The position numbers and the translations under genes were made by a program. Under the pieces are notes generated by a model. It had not been told where the DNA came from. It saw only the letters and a program-made list of their open reading frames with translations, and made no database searches. Shown one piece after another: positions 8,988 to 18,003 of a DNA stretch of 64,000 nt (positions are counted from its first letter, which is position 1; every line of letters starts with the position of its first letter). The stretch is from Algoriphagus hitonicola (GTDB lineage: Bacteria; Bacteroidota; Bacteroidia; Cytophagales; Cyclobacteriaceae): contig NZ_FOPC01000008.1 in assembly GCF_900113375.1 (NCBI RefSeq), positions 62,001 to 126,000 on the forward strand, read 5' to 3'.

Positions 8988-9806
8988 ATGAACTATTTGA
9001 CCCAAATCAGCGAGGCCAGTAATTTTTTAAAAAATCTTCATCCCGAACCCGTAGAAAACTTAATCATTTTAGGTACCGGACTGGGTAAACTAGGCGATCA
9101 AATTGAATTGGATCTCGAGGTAGATTATGCGGATATTCCTCATTTTCCAGTGGCCACTGTGGAGAGCCATTCCGGCAAATTATTGTTTGGAAAATTGAAA
9201 GGGAAAAGTGTGGTCGCCATGAGAGGGAGATTCCACTATTACGAAGGATATACCATGAAGCAGGTGACTTTTCCCGTTCGTGTGGCAAAGGCACTTGGCG
9301 TCAAACGCTTATTTGTTTCTAATGCTTCCGGCGGTCTCAATCCTGCCCAAGAGGTCGGAGAGGTGATGATTCTGAGTGATCATCTTGATCTCTTCCCCGA
9401 AAATCCACTTAGGGGTCCTAGTCCCGAGGAGTTTGGTCCGCGGTTTCCCGATATGAGCGAAGCCTATTCCAAACGGTTGATTAAAATGGCTTTGGAAATT
9501 GGTTCAGAAATGGGATTGAAGTTGCATACGGGCGTATATGTGGGAGTGACCGGCCCCAATCTTGAGACACCAGCCGAATATAAATACCTTCGAATCATCG
9601 GGGGGGATGCCGTGGGGATGAGTACAATTCCCGAGGTAATTGTAGCCAAACAGTCAGGCATGGAAGTTTTTGGTATTTCTGCTATCACAGATTTGGGAGT
9701 CGAGGGAAAAATCAAGGAAATCAGCATCAAGGATGTGCTCGAAGCAGCGGCAAAAGCAGAACCGATTATGGCCAAAGTAATGAGTGAATTGATCGGGCGA
9801 TGTTAA
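8988..9806 (+). CDS. Purine nucleoside phosphorylase, trimeric type I
   Basis: A 272-residue enzyme of the PNP/MTAP family, which splits purine nucleosides with phosphate to base and ribose-1-phosphate for salvage. Visible: GTGLGKLGD (29-37), the phosphate/ribose histidine in SHSGK (His61), MRGRFHYYEGY, SNASGGLNP, the purine-site Glu193 in NLETPAE, and GMSTIPEVIVA. The position matching Asn243 of human PNP, which selects 6-oxopurines, is Asp235 here (AITDLG), so substrate range may differ. I chose the ATG at 8988; an in-frame TTG at 8976 would add four residues. Neighbouring genes give no further clue. Confidence 0.92.
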   Translation: MNYLTQISEASNFLKNLHPEPVENLIILGTGLGKLGDQIELDLEVDYADIPHFPVATVESHSGKLLFGKLKGKSVVAMRGRFHYYEGYTMKQVTFPVRVAKALGVKRLFVSNASGGLNPAQEVGEVMILSDHLDLFPENPLRGPSPEEFGPRFPDMSEAYSKRLIKMALEIGSEMGLKLHTGVYVGVTGPNLETPAEYKYLRIIGGDAVGMSTIPEVIVAKQSGMEVFGISAITDLGVEGKIKEISIKDVLEAAAKAEPIMAKVMSELIGRC

Positions 9807-9970
9807 GGTCTAGAATTAGAAAAAATCGATAGCTGAAAGTTCTTCTGCATTAAATACAATTAATTCTATGGGCCGACACGGAGCATCTACTTTTTCAATT
9901 TCTTTTCTCTATAGAATAAATCATTGATTTAGAAGCTTAAAATGCCAATATTTCATTGAAATTAGAATTT

Positions 9971-12391
9971 ATGAGTTTTAAGCGTACATTTTTTTTCTTG
10001 GGATTTCTTCTGAATGCGTTGTTTGGTTTTTCTCAGACAGAATCGGATTCTCTGCAATTTGTATTCGGAAAAAGTGAAGGGATTCATCCCGAAAAGTACA
10101 TCTTGACTGGAAAAATTCTCGATCAGGATTCCCAAGAACCGATAGAAGGAGTGGGCCTTCATGTGGATGGATTTTATACTGGGATAAGCTCTGATCGATT
10201 TGGGACTTATTATATCGCCCTGAGCCCGGGAGTTCATCGAGTTACCTTTAGGCATATCACCAAAATTCCCCTAAGCACCAGTGTCACCTTATTTGACAAT
10301 GGAGTGGTCAATCTGAACATGAGGGAGAAAAACTTTGAATTGGACGGGGTGGTGGTGATGTCCGAAGAACCGGATAGAAATGTCAGAAACCCCATTACCG
10401 GAATTACCAAATTGACTACCCGGGAGTTAAAGGCGATTCCGGCCTTTATGGGAGAAGCCGATATTTTCAAAGGATTACAGCTCATGCCGGGCGTAAGTTC
10501 GGTCGGCGAGGGAACCTCCGGAATTAATGTCCGCGGGGCCAAGACTGATCAAAACTTGTTGCTAATGGACGAGGTTTTGGTCTTGAGCTCCAATCATGCC
10601 TTGGGATTTCTTTCTGGGTTTAATACCGATGTGACAGAAAACTTCACCTTGTATAAAGGTAATCTTCCCTCAAGTTTTGGAGGAAGGACTGGCTCCGCAT
10701 TGAATATTCAGATGCGACCAGGAAATCTTCAAAGTTGGCGAGGTCAAGTCGGTCTCGGAACTTCCAACGGGAAATTATTGCTGGAAGGCCCCCTGAAAAA
10801 AGATCAGGTAAGCGTAATTTTTGGCGGGAGGATTTCCAATACCAATTGGCTCCTCAGGCAGGCGAGAGATTTTGATATTCAAAACTCAAAATTGGATTTT
10901 TATGATGGGTATTTGGGGTTGAACTGGAAAATCAAACAAGGTCATACCTTGGAAGTCAATACCTTGTTGACAGGAGATTATTTCAAATTCTCCGAAAGTT
11001 TTGGCTATGACTGGACCAACCGCGTCAGTTCGCTACGCTATCGTGGGATTGTGGGTGAAAACTGGGCCATTCAAGCCTTGATTGCGGATGGGGATTTTGA
11101 CAATTCATTTTTTGATCCGGAGGGTTTGGATGCGGCGAGAATCAGCAATGGCATGCGTTATCAGCAGGGAAAAGTTTCAGCTACCTGGGCTAATGAAGAA
11201 TTGTCGATTCAGTCCGGAATAGAGGGGGTATATTATCAAGGAAAAGACGAGCTGCTTAGTCCGTACAATTCTCAATCGTCTATTTTGCCGGAGCAAGAGG
11301 GCAAGGAGCAAGGGGTAGAATTAGCCCTTTATTCTAATTTGGAATGGGATATTAGTCCAAATACCGGTTTGGTAGCTGGCTTGCGCTGGAGCAATTATCG
11401 GCAACTAGGTCCAGATACCGTGTATCAATACCAATCTGCAGGCCAACTGACAGAAGATCAAATCATCGGATCAACTCCGGTTACTGGTTTGATTCAGAAC
11501 TATTCTGGCTTAGAGCCCCGGATTTCTATGCGTCATTCGATCGATGAAACGACCTCCATCAAAGGCAGCTATTCCCGCTTGTTTCAATACATCCAATCCA
11601 TCAGCAATACGTTTGGTCCGACTCCCATTGACCTTTGGCAACTGAGCACTCGCTACATTGCTCCCCAGCAATCCAATAATTTTTCTTTGGGGATATTTAA
11701 AAACAGCAATGAAAACCGCTGGGAATATTCCGTGGATTTCTTCTATAGAAAATCCGGCAACCAGGTGGAGTATCGGGATTTTGCCCAGATTTTCCTTAAT
11801 CCCCACATGGAAACCGAATTGGTTTTTGGAGAAGGAGAAGCTTATGGAGGAGAATTTTTGATCAAAAAAAATATTGGAAGGACTACGGGATGGCTGGCTT
11901 ATACCTATTCGCGATCTTTTTTCAGAAGCCAGGAGCAGTCCGAAGAAAAGCAAATCAATGGAGGGGCTTGGTTTCCCTCAAATTATGATAAACCTCATGA
12001 GGTCAATTTTATATTAAGTCATAAAGTCTATCCGAGAGGATTATTCAACTTTACGGTCAATTACAGTACTGGCAGACCTGTGAGTGCAGTCAATAGCAGC
12101 TATATCAATAAGGGATTGATTATTCCCGAATACAGTCTGCGAAATCGCTATCGAATACCTGATTATTTCCGGGTGGACCTTTCCTATACCGTCGAAAAAG
12201 TATTTTCTAAAAAAGGGGACAGTCTGAACTTCAGTATTTATAATGTATTGGGTAGGCGAAATGCTTATTCAGTTTTTTGGCAAAAAGATGGAGACAGCAG
12301 ACAATTGAGACCCTATCGATTGGCAATTTTGGGGTCGATTTTCCCCTCTATTTCGTACACCTTGAATTTTGGAGGAGCTGAAAATGAATAA
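9971..12391 (+). CDS. TonB-dependent outer membrane receptor with N-terminal carboxypeptidase-like regulatory domain
   Basis: An 806-residue outer membrane protein. After a signal peptide (about residues 1-21, ending GFSQ) comes a CarboxypepD_reg-like beta-sandwich (about 44-125), a plug domain (about 140-245, with FKGLQLMPGVSSVGEGTSGINVRGA-type sequence) and a beta-barrel to a C-terminus with alternating aromatic residues. Such receptors import large or scarce nutrients using TonB energy; the substrate is not identifiable. The next gene, a DUF4249 lipoprotein, overlaps it by 8 bp, a pairing common in Cytophagales and analogous to SusC/SusD. ATG at 9971 is preferred over an in-frame TTG at 9956 because it precedes the signal peptide directly. 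Confidence 0.9.
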   Translation: MSFKRTFFFLGFLLNALFGFSQTESDSLQFVFGKSEGIHPEKYILTGKILDQDSQEPIEGVGLHVDGFYTGISSDRFGTYYIALSPGVHRVTFRHITKIPLSTSVTLFDNGVVNLNMREKNFELDGVVVMSEEPDRNVRNPITGITKLTTRELKAIPAFMGEADIFKGLQLMPGVSSVGEGTSGINVRGAKTDQNLLLMDEVLVLSSNHALGFLSGFNTDVTENFTLYKGNLPSSFGGRTGSALNIQMRPGNLQSWRGQVGLGTSNGKLLLEGPLKKDQVSVIFGGRISNTNWLLRQARDFDIQNSKLDFYDGYLGLNWKIKQGHTLEVNTLLTGDYFKFSESFGYDWTNRVSSLRYRGIVGENWAIQALIADGDFDNSFFDPEGLDAARISNGMRYQQGKVSATWANEELSIQSGIEGVYYQGKDELLSPYNSQSSILPEQEGKEQGVELALYSNLEWDISPNTGLVAGLRWSNYRQLGPDTVYQYQSAGQLTEDQIIGSTPVTGLIQNYSGLEPRISMRHSIDETTSIKGSYSRLFQYIQSISNTFGPTPIDLWQLSTRYIAPQQSNNFSLGIFKNSNENRWEYSVDFFYRKSGNQVEYRDFAQIFLNPHMETELVFGEGEAYGGEFLIKKNIGRTTGWLAYTYSRSFFRSQEQSEEKQINGGAWFPSNYDKPHEVNFILSHKVYPRGLFNFTVNYSTGRPVSAVNSSYINKGLIIPEYSLRNRYRIPDYFRVDLSYTVEKVFSKKGDSLNFSIYNVLGRRNAYSVFWQKDGDSRQLRPYRLAILGSIFPSISYTLNFGGAENE

Positions 12392-13478
12392 AAAATATTG
12401 GGTTTTGTGGGTTGTTGGGTTTCTCTGTATTCCTTTTGCCTGTGTGGAGCAAATCAGTTTTCCCTTGGATCGACAAGAAGAAAAATTGATTGTGTTCGGG
12501 CAAATCAGCAATCTTCAGGAGGAAAAGTACATTTTTCTTTCCAGCACCACCTCCCAAGACCGGCAGCCGCTTTCCTCGGGGGATTATTTGGTTTTAAATG
12601 ATCTACCTAGACCGGTCACCAATGCTCAGGTCAGCTTGGTCGGTAGTGATAATTCCACCTTCCTATTTACCCATCAGTCTGATGGTCGGTACGATTTGAG
12701 TAGAAATGTGCCGATTTTGGATGGAGTCAGCTATTTTGTGGAGATCCAAGTCAATGGGAAAACCTATCGAAGTAGTCCGGAGGAAATTCCAGAGGCCGTG
12801 GGTTCAGATGAGCTCAGTTATGATTTTGGCAGAGGGGAATTGGACGGGATTCCAGGACTGGCGCTGATTTCGATCTATTCTGATGTGGAACTGCCAGAGA
12901 CCAGCGAACCATATTATTTACGATGGGAAGTGGAAGAGGCGTACTTTTGGCAGCTGACTTTTTTCCCAAATCCCTTCAATCAGGGACCTCCGCCTTGTTA
13001 TGTGTTTGAGTTTCCAGATTCGGAGCGAATCCCGCTGCTGAGTGGAGAATCACTCAGAGGTGGTGTGGAGGGAGGCAGGCAATTGCTAGCTACGAGACAA
13101 GTGGATCAATCCTTTCTTAGCAGACATTATTTTACCGTAAGACAGATCAGCATGAGCAAATCCGCTTTTGATTACTGGAGAAATGTCCGGGATTTGGTCA
13201 ATAACACGGGTTCGGTATTTGATACACCCCCCGCACCCATTCAGGGTAATATCGTCAATGTCAATGACCCGGATGAGGTGGTCTTGGGCTATGTAGAGGT
13301 AGCGAAGGTGGCTCAAAAAAGAATTTACACTACACTGGCAGATGTGCCCTTTGAGCTGGAAGAAGTCTGTACTTATCAACCTGGCAAGCCTGCGATAGAA
13401 TATCCTCAGACCTGCCGGAATTGTAATGCATTTCGCAATAGCAGTACTCAAACCCCCGAATGGTGGTTTGACCAGTAA
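12384..13478 (+). CDS. DUF4249 family lipoprotein
   Basis: A 364-residue predicted outer membrane lipoprotein: an N-terminal hydrophobic stretch with the lipobox residue Cys20 (PFAC). The body has the features of DUF4249: an IVVFGQ/LIVFGQIS-type first strand after the lipobox, an internal VTNAQVSLVG segment, and a cysteine-containing C-terminus (YPQTCRNC). The family has no established biochemical function; it is usually encoded directly after a TonB receptor, as here with an 8-bp overlap, so a surface substrate-capture role is inferred. ATG at 12384 fits the signal sequence; an upstream in-frame TTG does not. Confidence 0.82.
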   Translation: MNKKYWVLWVVGFLCIPFACVEQISFPLDRQEEKLIVFGQISNLQEEKYIFLSSTTSQDRQPLSSGDYLVLNDLPRPVTNAQVSLVGSDNSTFLFTHQSDGRYDLSRNVPILDGVSYFVEIQVNGKTYRSSPEEIPEAVGSDELSYDFGRGELDGIPGLALISIYSDVELPETSEPYYLRWEVEEAYFWQLTFFPNPFNQGPPPCYVFEFPDSERIPLLSGESLRGGVEGGRQLLATRQVDQSFLSRHYFTVRQISMSKSAFDYWRNVRDLVNNTGSVFDTPPAPIQGNIVNVNDPDEVVLGYVEVAKVAQKRIYTTLADVPFELEEVCTYQPGKPAIEYPQTCRNCNAFRNSSTQTPEWWFDQ

Positions 13479-13568
13479 ATTCCTATAGCCGATCAAATAA
13501 AAAGTTTCTTAGCTCAGGATCCATTTTGTATTTTGAGAGCGAGTTCAAAAAACAAACCCAATAAACCT

Positions 13569-14306
13569 ATGAAACTAAAACTCCATTTGCTTCTCGCCTT
13601 TTTAGGTGTCTTTCTATTCGCCGATCTTCAAGCTCAACAATTCAGGGCTTTGGTATTCAGCAAAACTGCCGGATTTCGGCATCAATCCATTCCTGATGCT
13701 GTAGTGGCCATCAAAAAAATGGCGAAAGATCACGTCTTTTCGGTACATACCACCGAGGATGCAAATTATTTCACCGACGAAAATCTATCTAAGTTTGATG
13801 TAATTATTTTGGCCAGTACGACAGGCACTATTCTGAATGAAGATCAAAAAGCCGCTTTTCAGCGTTTTGTTCAGAGTGGAAAAGGGGTAGTCGGGATTCA
13901 TTCAGCTACGGATACCGAATACCAGTGGCCTTGGTACAACCAACTGATCGGCGCATATTTTTTGGCTCATCCTCAGCAGCAGACTCTTCGTCTCGAAGTA
14001 GTGGATCAAAGTCATCCATCCACTTGGCATCTCCCAAAAAACTGGCTTTGGACAGATGAATTGTATGAATTCCGCGATATTAATCCCAACATCAAGGTTC
14101 TCATCAATGCCGATGAATCCACCTACGAACCTGCAAAACCGATGGGAGCCAGTCATCCGATGGCTTGGTACCATGAGTTTGATGGAGGAAGATCATTTTA
14201 TACTGCCTTAGGTCATGTGGAGTCTGCATTTCAGGATGCTGATTTCTTGAAACACCTCTATGGGGGAATCTGGTATGCCGCAACTGGCGAAAACCCGACG
14301 CAATAA
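13569..14306 (+). CDS. ThuA domain-containing secreted protein
   Basis: A 245-residue protein with a signal peptide (about residues 1-23, ending LQAQQ) and one ThuA-like domain, a class I glutamine amidotransferase-like fold. Characteristic stretches: SKTAGFRHQSIP near the N-terminus, GVVGIHSATDTEYQWPWY from about residue 104, and HPMAWYHEFDGGRSFYTALGH near 196-216. ThuA proteins are linked to trehalose or other sugar utilisation; the reaction is not known for this type. The ATG at 13569 is preferred over a TTG at 13533. It stands alone, about 90 bp after the DUF4249 gene. Confidence 0.87.
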   Translation: MKLKLHLLLAFLGVFLFADLQAQQFRALVFSKTAGFRHQSIPDAVVAIKKMAKDHVFSVHTTEDANYFTDENLSKFDVIILASTTGTILNEDQKAAFQRFVQSGKGVVGIHSATDTEYQWPWYNQLIGAYFLAHPQQQTLRLEVVDQSHPSTWHLPKNWLWTDELYEFRDINPNIKVLINADESTYEPAKPMGASHPMAWYHEFDGGRSFYTALGHVESAFQDADFLKHLYGGIWYAATGENPTQ

Positions 14307-14372
14307 AAAAGGAAGGAGGCTTAGGAACTTTCGGCCCCTACTTTGGTTTCTATCAACAAAAAGAAATTGATT

Positions 14373-14954
14373 ATGCTTCAAGCTCAAGCTAGACCCGTTC
14401 ACCTCTACATGGAGGCAAATCCCAATCCTAATTCCCTGAAATTCGTCGCGAATTTCATGTTGACAGAAGATGGCGTTAGTTTCGACTACCCGGATGCAGC
14501 CAGTGCTGAGAACAGTCAGTTAGCCAGAGAGTTGTTTAATTTTGCTGCAGTAAAGCGCGTGTTTATTGCTTCCAATTTTGTGACAGTGACTAAATCTGAA
14601 GAGGTGGAGTGGGCTGAAATTCAGACCATCATTCGCGATCATATTAAACAATACCTGGAAAGTGGCAAGAAAGCAGTAAGTGCCAAATTTGACAAAGACC
14701 CGCTCTTTGACGAAAGTGATTCAGAAATCGTGAAGAAAATCAAGGGTATCCTTGATGAATATATCCGTCCCGCGGTAGAGCAAGATGGAGGAGCGATTGT
14801 TTTTCATTCGTTTAAAGATGGTGTAGTCAAAGTCTTGCTACAAGGATCCTGCTCGGGATGTCCTTCCAGTACCATCACCCTAAAGGCCGGGATTCAGAAT
14901 TTATTGACCCGAATGCTCCCTGAGGTAAAAGAGGTAGAAGCCGAGGGAGTTTAA
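14373..14954 (+). CDS. Nfu-type iron-sulfur cluster scaffold protein
   Basis: A 193-residue protein with an N-terminal Nfu_N domain (about residues 8-95, containing EANPNPNSLKF) and a C-terminal NifU-like domain (about 115-190) whose GSCSGCPSS segment carries the CxxC pair (Cys near 160 and 163) that holds a [4Fe-4S] cluster. Such proteins deliver clusters to client enzymes. ATG at 14373 is chosen; an in-frame TTG at 14343 would add ten residues. The following DUF3810 gene starts 10 bp later and may be co-transcribed. Confidence 0.9.
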   Translation: MLQAQARPVHLYMEANPNPNSLKFVANFMLTEDGVSFDYPDAASAENSQLARELFNFAAVKRVFIASNFVTVTKSEEVEWAEIQTIIRDHIKQYLESGKKAVSAKFDKDPLFDESDSEIVKKIKGILDEYIRPAVEQDGGAIVFHSFKDGVVKVLLQGSCSGCPSSTITLKAGIQNLLTRMLPEVKEVEAEGV

Positions 14955-14964
14955 TTGCTACATC

Positions 14965-16035
14965 ATGGCCAAAAAAGACTGGTCTTGGGCGATTTTAGGG
15001 GGTTTGGCACTAGGAATAAGATGGTTGGCCATTCGAAATCCCGACGCAACCGAAGAAATCTATTCACACACCTTTTTTCCTGCCATCAGGAACGTGTTTG
15101 ATTTGACGCTGGGAAAGCTTCCTTTTCCCAGCGTTTATTTGTTTATTATCCTGATTTTTTTTCTGCTAGGGAGATATCTTTTACGGCTTAGAAAAAAGTC
15201 TGATTGGAAACGGAAATCCCTCTTTACCCTTCGTTCTTTATTGAATTTCACTGGTGGAATAATATTTTTCTTTTTGTTGCTGTGGGGCTATAATTATCAT
15301 CGAGTGCCTGTTTTTAGACAGTTGGGTTTGGAGCCTCAGGCTTTGAATTTGGAGAAATTGACTCGGGAAATTCAAATTACCCATCGATTGGCAAGACAAA
15401 ACCGCTATCAATTGACCATGGATACCGTAGCGATCGAAGAGTTTTTGTCCTATCCTGATTTGGAGTTGCTGGTTAGACAGAATATGCATGATAATCTGGA
15501 GCTTTTGGGGTTGAATTTCACAGGTAATCCCAGGACTAAACTTTTTCCTCCACCGGGATTTATGCGAAAAATGGGGATTTTGGGCATTTATTTTCCCTTT
15601 ACTGGAGAAAGCTACATTGACCCTACGCTCCATCCTCTGGAGCAGCCATTTACGGTAGCCCATGAAATGGCACATAGCTACGGAGTTACGGACGAGGGAG
15701 AGGCCAATTTCATCGCCTGGGTAATCAGCACCAATTCGTTGGATCCACTTCTGCGATATTCTGGGCATTTGCGATTGCTGATGTATCAAATTCGTGATTT
15801 TTACAGAATGGATCCTGAGGGATATCAGGATTGGTTAAAAGGTCTCGATGTAGGAATCCGAAATGACATTCAAGCCATCCAAAAACGGACCGCTCAATAC
15901 AAGCCTTTTTCGATAGAATTTAGTCGGAAAACCAATGATGTATTTTTGAAATCACAAGGTGTCAAAGCCGGAATCAATAGCTATCAGCAGCTTCCCATGC
16001 TTGCCTATGCCTGGCGGGAACGTATGAATAATTGA
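14965..16035 (+). CDS. DUF3810 family membrane protein with HExxH motif
   Basis: A 356-residue protein with two or three N-terminal hydrophobic segments (about residues 8-25, 52-70, 88-108) followed by a soluble part. The soluble part contains HEMAH (around residue 233) and a downstream EGEAN, a gluzincin-like zinc-protease layout, preceded by FPFTGESYIDPTLHPLEQP. DUF3810 is a Bacteroidota family without known function; membrane-anchored metallopeptidase activity is inferred from the motif only. Start ATG, 10 bp after nfu. Confidence 0.8.
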   Translation: MAKKDWSWAILGGLALGIRWLAIRNPDATEEIYSHTFFPAIRNVFDLTLGKLPFPSVYLFIILIFFLLGRYLLRLRKKSDWKRKSLFTLRSLLNFTGGIIFFFLLLWGYNYHRVPVFRQLGLEPQALNLEKLTREIQITHRLARQNRYQLTMDTVAIEEFLSYPDLELLVRQNMHDNLELLGLNFTGNPRTKLFPPPGFMRKMGILGIYFPFTGESYIDPTLHPLEQPFTVAHEMAHSYGVTDEGEANFIAWVISTNSLDPLLRYSGHLRLLMYQIRDFYRMDPEGYQDWLKGLDVGIRNDIQAIQKRTAQYKPFSIEFSRKTNDVFLKSQGVKAGINSYQQLPMLAYAWRERMNN

Positions 16036-16054
16036 AAAAAAACCAAAAGTATTC

Positions 16055-16085
16055 TTGGATGAATAGTTGTCTGTCTATATTTTTA
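16055..16085 (+). promoter_or_regulatory. Candidate promoter of the M23-like gene
   Basis: TTGG at 16055-16058 and TATATTTT at 16076-16083 resemble the Bacteroidota -33 (TTTG) and -7 (TAnnTTTG) boxes, with about 18 bp between them, and end about 20 bp before the ATG at 16105. Pattern match only. Confidence 0.35.
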
Positions 16086-16104
16086 GCCAAAATATCAAAT
16101 CATC

Positions 16105-16998
16105 ATGAAGCCTTTTTTTTCGCTAGTATTAATTTTATTCTGTCTGAATTCTTTTGCCCAAATCCAAGTCGAAAGTGAACGTGATAAGGATGGAAATGTG
16201 ATCATTACCGCTTCCAATACCAGTTCAGTTCCGCACACCTTACAATTCGATTTTTCCAATTTGCAGAATCTCTCTCCGGTGGGTGGGGGAAGCCCAATTG
16301 GGATCGCCAATCCAGGCATAAGTCGAGTCGCTACACTCAAGCGGGAAAATTCGTCTCAAGTGACTAATTACTCCTTTCGATATACCTATATCAAAGGGAA
16401 TATCTTTGCTAAGCGCAAAAAAGAACCGATTTATCTGATCCCGGTTTCGGCAGGAACAGAAGTTCGCGGAGTTTCCATGACCCACATTCAAAATAGACTT
16501 CGGCCAGATCAGAAGAATAATGACCATGTCGGAGTTGCATTTTATCTACCCAAAGAAGTGACTATTGTAGCCCCACGGAAGGGGTATATATCGGATATGA
16601 AGATGGATTATACAGCGGGCAAAAATGACCTTGATTTCTCGAGGTCTGAGAATTTTATTGAGATTTATCATGAAGACGGCACCCTGACCCAACTCAAAGT
16701 TTTAAAAGCCAATTCTCAGCTGGTAAAAATCGGTCAAGAGGTTTTTCCAGGAGATCCCATTGCCACTTCTGCTGGTGAAAACTATCAAAATGGAAGACAT
16801 GTCCGGGTAATTTGTACCCGAGTCATAAAAAACGGGGAAGGTAAAATTCAATCAGAGATTTTTCCAGTAAGCTATGTCTTGGGCGAAGATTTTAGCACTT
16901 TGGTCGAACCTATCGAGACTACGGTTCTGCACACTGATGAAGTAATTACCATGGAAATGAGTAAACGGGAGCTGAAAAACAGAAATAAAGCGAAATAG
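16105..16998 (+). CDS. Secreted M23 peptidase-like protein lacking the zinc-binding residues
   Basis: A 297-residue protein with a signal peptide (about residues 1-19, ending NSFAQ). The second half reads like the LytM/M23 fold: an AP.KG.I start (VAPRKGYISDMKMD), a later IEIYHEDGTLTQLKVL strand, a VKIGQEVFPGDPIATSAG turn and GRHVRVICTRV where active enzymes have the HxH-containing GPHLHFE strand. The second His of HxH is Arg here and no upstream HxxxD is evident, so I expect no peptidase activity. A binding or amidase-activator role like EnvC/NlpD is possible but unproven. Single gene; convergent with the DMT transporter gene. Confidence 0.65.
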   Translation: MKPFFSLVLILFCLNSFAQIQVESERDKDGNVIITASNTSSVPHTLQFDFSNLQNLSPVGGGSPIGIANPGISRVATLKRENSSQVTNYSFRYTYIKGNIFAKRKKEPIYLIPVSAGTEVRGVSMTHIQNRLRPDQKNNDHVGVAFYLPKEVTIVAPRKGYISDMKMDYTAGKNDLDFSRSENFIEIYHEDGTLTQLKVLKANSQLVKIGQEVFPGDPIATSAGENYQNGRHVRVICTRVIKNGEGKIQSEIFPVSYVLGEDFSTLVEPIETTVLHTDEVITMEMSKRELKNRNKAK

Positions 16999-17892
16999 TT
17001 ATTTTTTACGGTTGCCTACCCAAACTCCGAATATGACTGCTGCTATACCCAGGTAATGTCCTAAAAGTAACACCTCCCCGTCCCAAACTCCCCACATGAT
17101 GGCAACAATCGGGATAAGATAAGTAACAGAGCTGGCGAAAACCGGACTGGCAACTTTGACCATCATATTGAACAGAATCAAAGCCAACGCGGTCCCCAAT
17201 ACGCCCAATAAGGTCACATAGCCCAAGGCAAGCCAAGCGCCATCCACGGATACCAATTTAAAGGCGAATTCTGTCCCCGCCATCAGGTAAATCAACGCAA
17301 CAGGAAGGACCATCAGCAGGGAAATAGCAGTGATTTCGACCGGTTTGAGTTCTACGAATCGGAATTTGATCAGGTTGAGATTAAAACCATAGCAAATGCA
17401 GGCAAGCAAAACAAAAAAAGCATAGGTATTGATTTCGCTCAAACCACCAAATCCGCTTCCTTCCTTCACCATAACCAAAACTACGACGCCCAGAAAAGCA
17501 ATGAAAAGTCCTAAGGCATTTCTGCGGGTGATTCTGGACTTGAAAAAAATAGCACCAACAACTACCACAAATAATGGGGTCAGAGCATTGAGCACTCCCG
17601 TCAGAGAGCTGCTGAGTTGAGTTTGGGCTTTTGCAAATAAAAAGGCTGGAATAAAGCTTCCTACCAATCCGACTAAAATCAAATTTTGGACTTGTTCGCT
17701 ATTGAGACGCTTGACTCGGGGGAGTGACAAGGGGAGGAGAAAAGTAGCTGCCGCCACGATCCGATAGGCACCGAGTTCACCGGGAGAAAAGACCTCCAAA
17801 CCACGCTTGATCAATATAAATGAACTTCCCCAAATGAGAGCAAGGATGATCAGAAATCCCCAATTCTTAACCGTATTTTCGGAGCTTTGCAT
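16999..17892 (-). CDS. DMT superfamily (EamA) transporter
   Basis: A 297-residue inner membrane protein with about ten transmembrane segments in two EamA repeats. The first repeat begins with the typical FLIILALIWGSSFILIKRGL, and the repeat boundary follows LGVVVLVMVKEG. Members export metabolites such as amino acids or drugs; the substrate cannot be assigned. The ATG at 17892 (MQSSENTVKN) is preferred over a farther in-frame start at 17937, because the latter would add a hydrophilic tail. Its promoter lies between it and the dusB terminator. Confidence 0.85.
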   Translation of the reverse strand: MQSSENTVKNWGFLIILALIWGSSFILIKRGLEVFSPGELGAYRIVAAATFLLPLSLPRVKRLNSEQVQNLILVGLVGSFIPAFLFAKAQTQLSSSLTGVLNALTPLFVVVVGAIFFKSRITRRNALGLFIAFLGVVVLVMVKEGSGFGGLSEINTYAFFVLLACICYGFNLNLIKFRFVELKPVEITAISLLMVLPVALIYLMAGTEFAFKLVSVDGAWLALGYVTLLGVLGTALALILFNMMVKVASPVFASSVTYLIPIVAIMWGVWDGEVLLLGHYLGIAAVIFGVWVGNRKK

Positions 17893-17954
17893 GTGTGAGG
17901 GTGAAAGGTTCGAATACTTTCGCAAAGGAAAGCGCAATAGCTTGGAAATGTTTG

Positions 17955-17988
17955 AAAAAAAAGACCTCAGGCCAAAAAACCTGAGGTC
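17955..17988 (-). terminator. Rho-independent terminator downstream of dusB
   Basis: GACCTCAGG (17963-17971) and CCTGAGGTC (17980-17988) form a perfect 9-bp stem with an 8-nt loop. Eight A residues at 17955-17962 read as a U tract on the minus strand, directly after the stem, so it ends minus-strand transcripts coming from dusB. Confidence 0.85.
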
Positions 17989-18003
17989 AGGTGATTATAG
18001 GAT

